Assembly (NCBI RefSeq): GCF_900188325.1
Contig: NZ_FZPD01000003.1
Span: forward strand, 620,001 to 684,000
Direction of reading: 5' to 3'
Length of the DNA: 64,000 nucleotides
Origin: Ekhidna lutea
Lineage (GTDB): Bacteria; Bacteroidota; Bacteroidia; Cytophagales; Cyclobacteriaceae
Part shown: positions 61,183-64,000 of the stretch, piece after piece
Layout of the letters: each line of letters opens with the position of its first letter
How positions within the stretch are numbered: the first letter of the stretch is position 1
The notes under the pieces: generated by a model
Databases searched by the model: none
What the model saw: the letters and a program-made list of their open reading frames with translations, nothing else
What the model was told of the DNA's origin: nothing
Program-made: the position numbers and the translations under genes

Positions 61183-62202
61183 CTATCTAATACTGAAACC
61201 AGCCCCAATTGTTAGAGTGTTGTATTTCTGAATTGCATAATCCGCATGTAGCGTTAAAATCAATAGCTTCAGCCTGAATCCAAGGTTTATTCTTGGTCCG
61301 GTAGATAAAAAGCTGAAATCGATTGGATCTGTAACAGTGCCAGCTTCTGTATCATAAGTGCCGAGCATGTTAAAGGTGGTTTTGGTATTTGCAATACCCA
61401 CGCCTCCAAAAACGGTCAGAATAGAAAGTTGTTTGGAAACTAAGCCCTGAAGCGTGAATCCATTCGTTTGAAATTGTGCAATTTGGTCAGGAGCATCTGC
61501 GTCAAGGAATAATTGTGTGGTCATTCTATTCCAGCCCACAAACCCGGATACATCTAAAGGAAGTTGCTTAAATCCAGGAACCCATTGCTTAAGATCGTGC
61601 ATTACACCGATACCAAACATTTCGAATGAATATTCATTTTCAGACTCGATTGCTGGAACTATTCGAATTTTCAAATCTGTGTTTTTCATGAGACCAATGC
61701 CAACCTGAATCATCCCGGAAGGAACCGCATTAAAAGGAATAGATTCTTCTAAACCTAGTCCGGTAGGAGTACTGATACTGTAGCTGTTGCCTTCTGGGTC
61801 AGTGTATTCCAGCATAGGAAGAAAATCTGCATTCAGATTTGGTCCAAAAAGTGTTGGAGTATCTCTAATCAAATTACCCTGGCTATCCGTAGGTCCGTTT
61901 GGATCTACTCGAAGTGATGTATAGTCTGAATCATTAAGTCTAAAAAATTCACCACTGGATGGCACCATTGCCAATGTGAATGTAGGCGTGATGTCAAAGC
62001 CAAAAAGTTTATGTGGCTTGGCGGTATTGTACCACCCACTATTGATCCCGTATCCGAAACCAAGGAATGCCGGCTCCAAATAATTCTCTAAAAGTGTATT
62101 TGCATCCTGAGCGCTCGCTTCAAGAAAATTCCCAAAATCAACCTGGCTTTTTCCAATGAAGGGTGATGCGATAATTGAAAGTATGATTAATATTTTTTTC
62201 AT
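61183..62202 (-). CDS. DUF6588 outer-membrane-like protein
   Basis: 339 residues with a signal peptide (cleavage near PFIGKSQ-V). The start of the mature part (FLEASAQDANTLLENYLEPA, then GINSGWYNTAKPHKLFGFDI) is characteristic of the Bacteroidetes DUF6588 family. The rest is beta-rich, with the last strand ending in TIGAGFSIR, so an outer-membrane barrel is likely. Function unknown. It follows the lipoprotein gene by 14 nt. Confidence 0.83.
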   Translation of the reverse strand: MKKILIILSIIASPFIGKSQVDFGNFLEASAQDANTLLENYLEPAFLGFGYGINSGWYNTAKPHKLFGFDITPTFTLAMVPSSGEFFRLNDSDYTSLRVDPNGPTDSQGNLIRDTPTLFGPNLNADFLPMLEYTDPEGNSYSISTPTGLGLEESIPFNAVPSGMIQVGIGLMKNTDLKIRIVPAIESENEYSFEMFGIGVMHDLKQWVPGFKQLPLDVSGFVGWNRMTTQLFLDADAPDQIAQFQTNGFTLQGLVSKQLSILTVFGGVGIANTKTTFNMLGTYDTEAGTVTDPIDFSFLSTGPRINLGFRLKLLILTLHADYAIQKYNTLTIGAGFSIR

Positions 62203-62216
62203 TTCAGTGATGATTA

Positions 62217-62810
62217 TTAAAGGTTTCTAACCTTAAGTAAAACATTAAAGTATAGCTTGAAATCGAAATCTATTTCTCGAGAGTTGGGGTCAGCTGGTAC
62301 AGTGCCCAAGTCAAAAATCACTTCAGAATTAACGTCTGAACTATTACTAAGCTCTGAAATAATTGAATTACCAGCAGTTGAGGTCAAATTTATCTCTGTT
62401 TTAGCAACATTGGTAAGCATACCTCCAGTTGTTTCAATAGGAATTGTTGCAATTATGCCAGTGGAAGAAAGTATGTGTATTGTAAGTTCGTCAAGCGGCA
62501 GGTTTTCTTCTGAATCAATGCCTTCTATTTCATAAGACATTCCTATGAGTTCGATTGAGTTCCGATCGATTCCACCACCCGCAGAGCCAAGATCCCGTAG
62601 CGCATCATTAAATGCACTTACATCCCCAAGAGAATAGTTTATGCTTGTAGCATCCGGATCAACACTGATGACCGTTGCAGGGATTGTAATAGATATTGGT
62701 GCTGTCACCGGGGAATCAGCGGATACATTAAATCCAAATCCAGCCTCACCGCAGGAAAAAATGATAAGTGAAAGCAGACTTGCTGATAATAGTTTTCTTA
62801 AGTGTTTCAT
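62217..62810 (-). CDS. Lipoprotein, hypothetical
   Basis: 197 residues. Lipoprotein signal with lipobox LIIFSC (Cys20). The mature protein is low in Lys, rich in Ser, Ile and Asp and predicted as beta-sandwich (SPVTAPISITIPATVISVDP, DFDFKLYFNVLLKVRNL). No family recognised. It is 14 nt upstream of the DUF6588 barrel gene, so both are made together and may form an envelope pair. Confidence 0.75.
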   Translation of the reverse strand: MKHLRKLLSASLLSLIIFSCGEAGFGFNVSADSPVTAPISITIPATVISVDPDATSINYSLGDVSAFNDALRDLGSAGGGIDRNSIELIGMSYEIEGIDSEENLPLDELTIHILSSTGIIATIPIETTGGMLTNVAKTEINLTSTAGNSIISELSNSSDVNSEVIFDLGTVPADPNSREIDFDFKLYFNVLLKVRNL

Positions 62811-62957
62811 TTCATAAATGGAATTTGTATTTCGTAAATCTAACTAAAATCATGAAGTAAGAATGAGAAGTAAACCATTGGAAATGGCTTTTTATCGAAC
62901 AATTGTTTGGCTGTCTGATTTATGTGATCTAATTTCGCAATTAAGAAAAATTCCTAA

Positions 62958-63401
62958 ATGGGAGAAATTAGTCATATAAAAGAGCAGCTAAGCGAGGTTG
63001 GACTAAAAGCGACACATCCCAGGATAGTGGTTTTGCAAAAGCTCATGACCTCTCACGATCATCCCACCGCTGAGAATATTCATGAAACGATAAAAGAAGA
63101 TAATCCTTCTATTTCTTTGGGAAGTGTTTATCGTGTATTGGATGTCTTGGTGGAAGCGGGTTTGATTCAGCGTGTTTCTGTAAGATCTGGCTCAAAGCGT
63201 TATGATGCCAATATGAATCCTCATGGTCATATCTATTGCCTGAAGACGAATAGGATTCAGGATTTTTATGATGAGGAGTTATATGGTTTAATAAACGAAT
63301 TTTTCCGAAAAAAGAAGATTAGGAATTTCAGAATAAATGAAATAAAGCTTCAGGTAAATGGCGAACGCATCGATCCTGAAGATGATGTAACTATTATTTA
63401 A
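62958..63401 (+). CDS. Fur/PerR-family metalloregulator
   Basis: 147 residues. The winged helix is clear: LSEVGLKATHPRIVVLQKLM, HPTAENIHETIKEDNPSISL, GSVYRVLDVLVEAGLIQRV. The metal-binding region PHGHIYCLKTN keeps the His pair and one Cys, but the second Cys of the usual CxxC pair is Lys/Thr and no C-terminal CxxC exists, so structural zinc is missing. It lies 22 nt before a peroxiredoxin gene, which points to a PerR role in peroxide response. Confidence 0.93.
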   Translation: MGEISHIKEQLSEVGLKATHPRIVVLQKLMTSHDHPTAENIHETIKEDNPSISLGSVYRVLDVLVEAGLIQRVSVRSGSKRYDANMNPHGHIYCLKTNRIQDFYDEELYGLINEFFRKKKIRNFRINEIKLQVNGERIDPEDDVTII

Positions 63402-63423
63402 AAACTAAAAACTAAAACAAAAC

Positions 63424-64000
63424 ATGTCATTAGTAGGAAAAAAAGCACCTATTGTAAATGCACCCGCAGTAATCAACGGTGAAGAAATCGTTGAAAACTT
63501 TTCTTTGGATCAGTACATCGGTAAGAAGGAAGTAATGTTCTTCTTTTACCCAAAGGATTTCACATTTGTTTGTCCAACTGAAATCCACGCTTTCCAGGAA
63601 AAGCTTGAAGAGTTTGAAAAAAGAGGTGTAGCTGTAGTAGGCGCTTCTTGTGATACAGAAGAAACTCACCTAGCATGGTTGATGACTGATAAGGATAAAG
63701 GGGGAATCTCTGGCGTTACATATCCATTGGTGGCTGATCCGTCAAAAACTGTTGCTTCGAACTTCGGTGTATTGGCAGGAGACTGGGCATACGACGAAGA
63801 AGGGAACCTTGAATTTGACGGTGCGCCGGTAGCTTTCAGAGGTACATTCTTCATTGATAAAGAAGGAGTGGTAAGACATGAAACGATTAACGACCTTCCT
63901 CTTGGAAGAAACATCGATGAAATGTTGAGAATTGTTGATGCATGGCATCACGTTGAAAAACACGGGGAAGTATGCCCTGCAAACTGGGAAGAAGGTAAAA
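63424..64000 (+). CDS. Typical 2-Cys peroxiredoxin (AhpC-like), 3' end outside window
   Basis: 192 residues visible before the window edge. The peroxidatic site is FYPKDFTFVCPTEIHAFQ with Cys near residue 51, the Thr/Arg around it are kept (GTFFIDKEGVVRH), and the resolving Cys is in GEVCPANW near the end, so only about 15-20 residues are missing. It reduces peroxides in the cytoplasm. Organised as an operon with the Fur/PerR gene. Confidence 0.95.
   Translation, partial: MSLVGKKAPIVNAPAVINGEEIVENFSLDQYIGKKEVMFFFYPKDFTFVCPTEIHAFQEKLEEFEKRGVAVVGASCDTEETHLAWLMTDKDKGGISGVTYPLVADPSKTVASNFGVLAGDWAYDEEGNLEFDGAPVAFRGTFFIDKEGVVRHETINDLPLGRNIDEMLRIVDAWHHVEKHGEVCPANWEEGK

Noticed and set aside
1-64000. 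CRISPR array, prophage or insertion sequence
   Set aside because: No regularly spaced direct repeats, integrase, transposase, terminase or structural phage genes were seen; repeats present are dispersed hairpins.
1-64000. tRNA or rRNA genes
   Set aside because: No T-loop/anticodon patterns other than the tRNA-like part of ssrA were recognised by eye; a tRNA search program could still find one I missed.

Overview
The window reads as chromosomal DNA of a Bacteroidota bacterium, most likely a marine member of the Cytophagales. Supporting signs are many families typical of that phylum (DUF4290, DUF5606, DUF6588, DUF2490, DUF3667, PorT-like barrel, group II PLP decarboxylase, AMP nucleosidase of the short type), a lycopene cyclase, Bacteroidetes-type promoters (TAnnTTTG) instead of clear Shine-Dalgarno sites, and a tmRNA whose tag ends in NYAMAA. 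No phage, IS element, CRISPR array, rRNA or tRNA gene was found. Almost all of the sequence is coding, in short operons with 1-4 nt overlaps.

Layout. 1-6.7 kb: a run of secreted proteins on the minus strand (partial alpha/beta hydrolase, tandem NTF2-like protein, a retropepsin-like lipoprotein fused to a VOC domain, a TolB-like propeller), then a Tat-type amidase. 6.7-12.2 kb: shikimate genes aroA and aroB around a 51-aa membrane peptide, proline dehydrogenase and lysS. 12.2-14.6 kb: repeat-rich gaps with small accessory genes. 14.6-24.9 kb: lycopene cyclase, a LytS/LytTR two-component pair, PadR plus an 879-aa FtsX/MacB permease, and an ECF sigma factor divergent from a DoxX-like gene with a palindrome between them. 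24.9-26.35 kb: an AT-rich accessory island with a glycine-zipper lipoprotein whose signal peptide is out of frame by one base, and a small two-helix membrane protein. 26.35-32.1 kb: decarboxylase, nitroreductase, SDR, DUF72, AMP nucleosidase. 32.1-36.9 kb: ssrA (tmRNA), dnaX with an A10 slip site separating gamma and tau frames, LysM transglycosylase, O-methyltransferase. 36.9-44.9 kb: M16 peptidase, ECF42-like sigma factor with its DGPF partner, subtilase, aminopeptidase P operon, DUF4290. 45-57.9 kb: murA, BLUF photosensor, PqqB-like hydrolase, MarC, RNase HI, saccharopine dehydrogenase, SDR, PorT-like barrel, ubiE, engB, thioesterase, fructose bisphosphatase. 58-64 kb: aspartate kinase, fructosamine-kinase-like protein, LMW phosphatase, envelope proteins, and a Fur/PerR-peroxiredoxin operon cut by the window end.

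Most genes are housekeeping (cell wall, aromatic amino acids, translation quality control, replication, gluconeogenesis) or envelope functions. The most noteworthy items are the dnaX frameshift with loss of the usual zinc cysteines, the out-of-frame lipoprotein island, the protease-VOC fusion, the Cys-to-Asp MurA, and a set of intergenic hairpin repeats that carry smaller palindromes nested in their loops. No clearly new multi-gene system was found.
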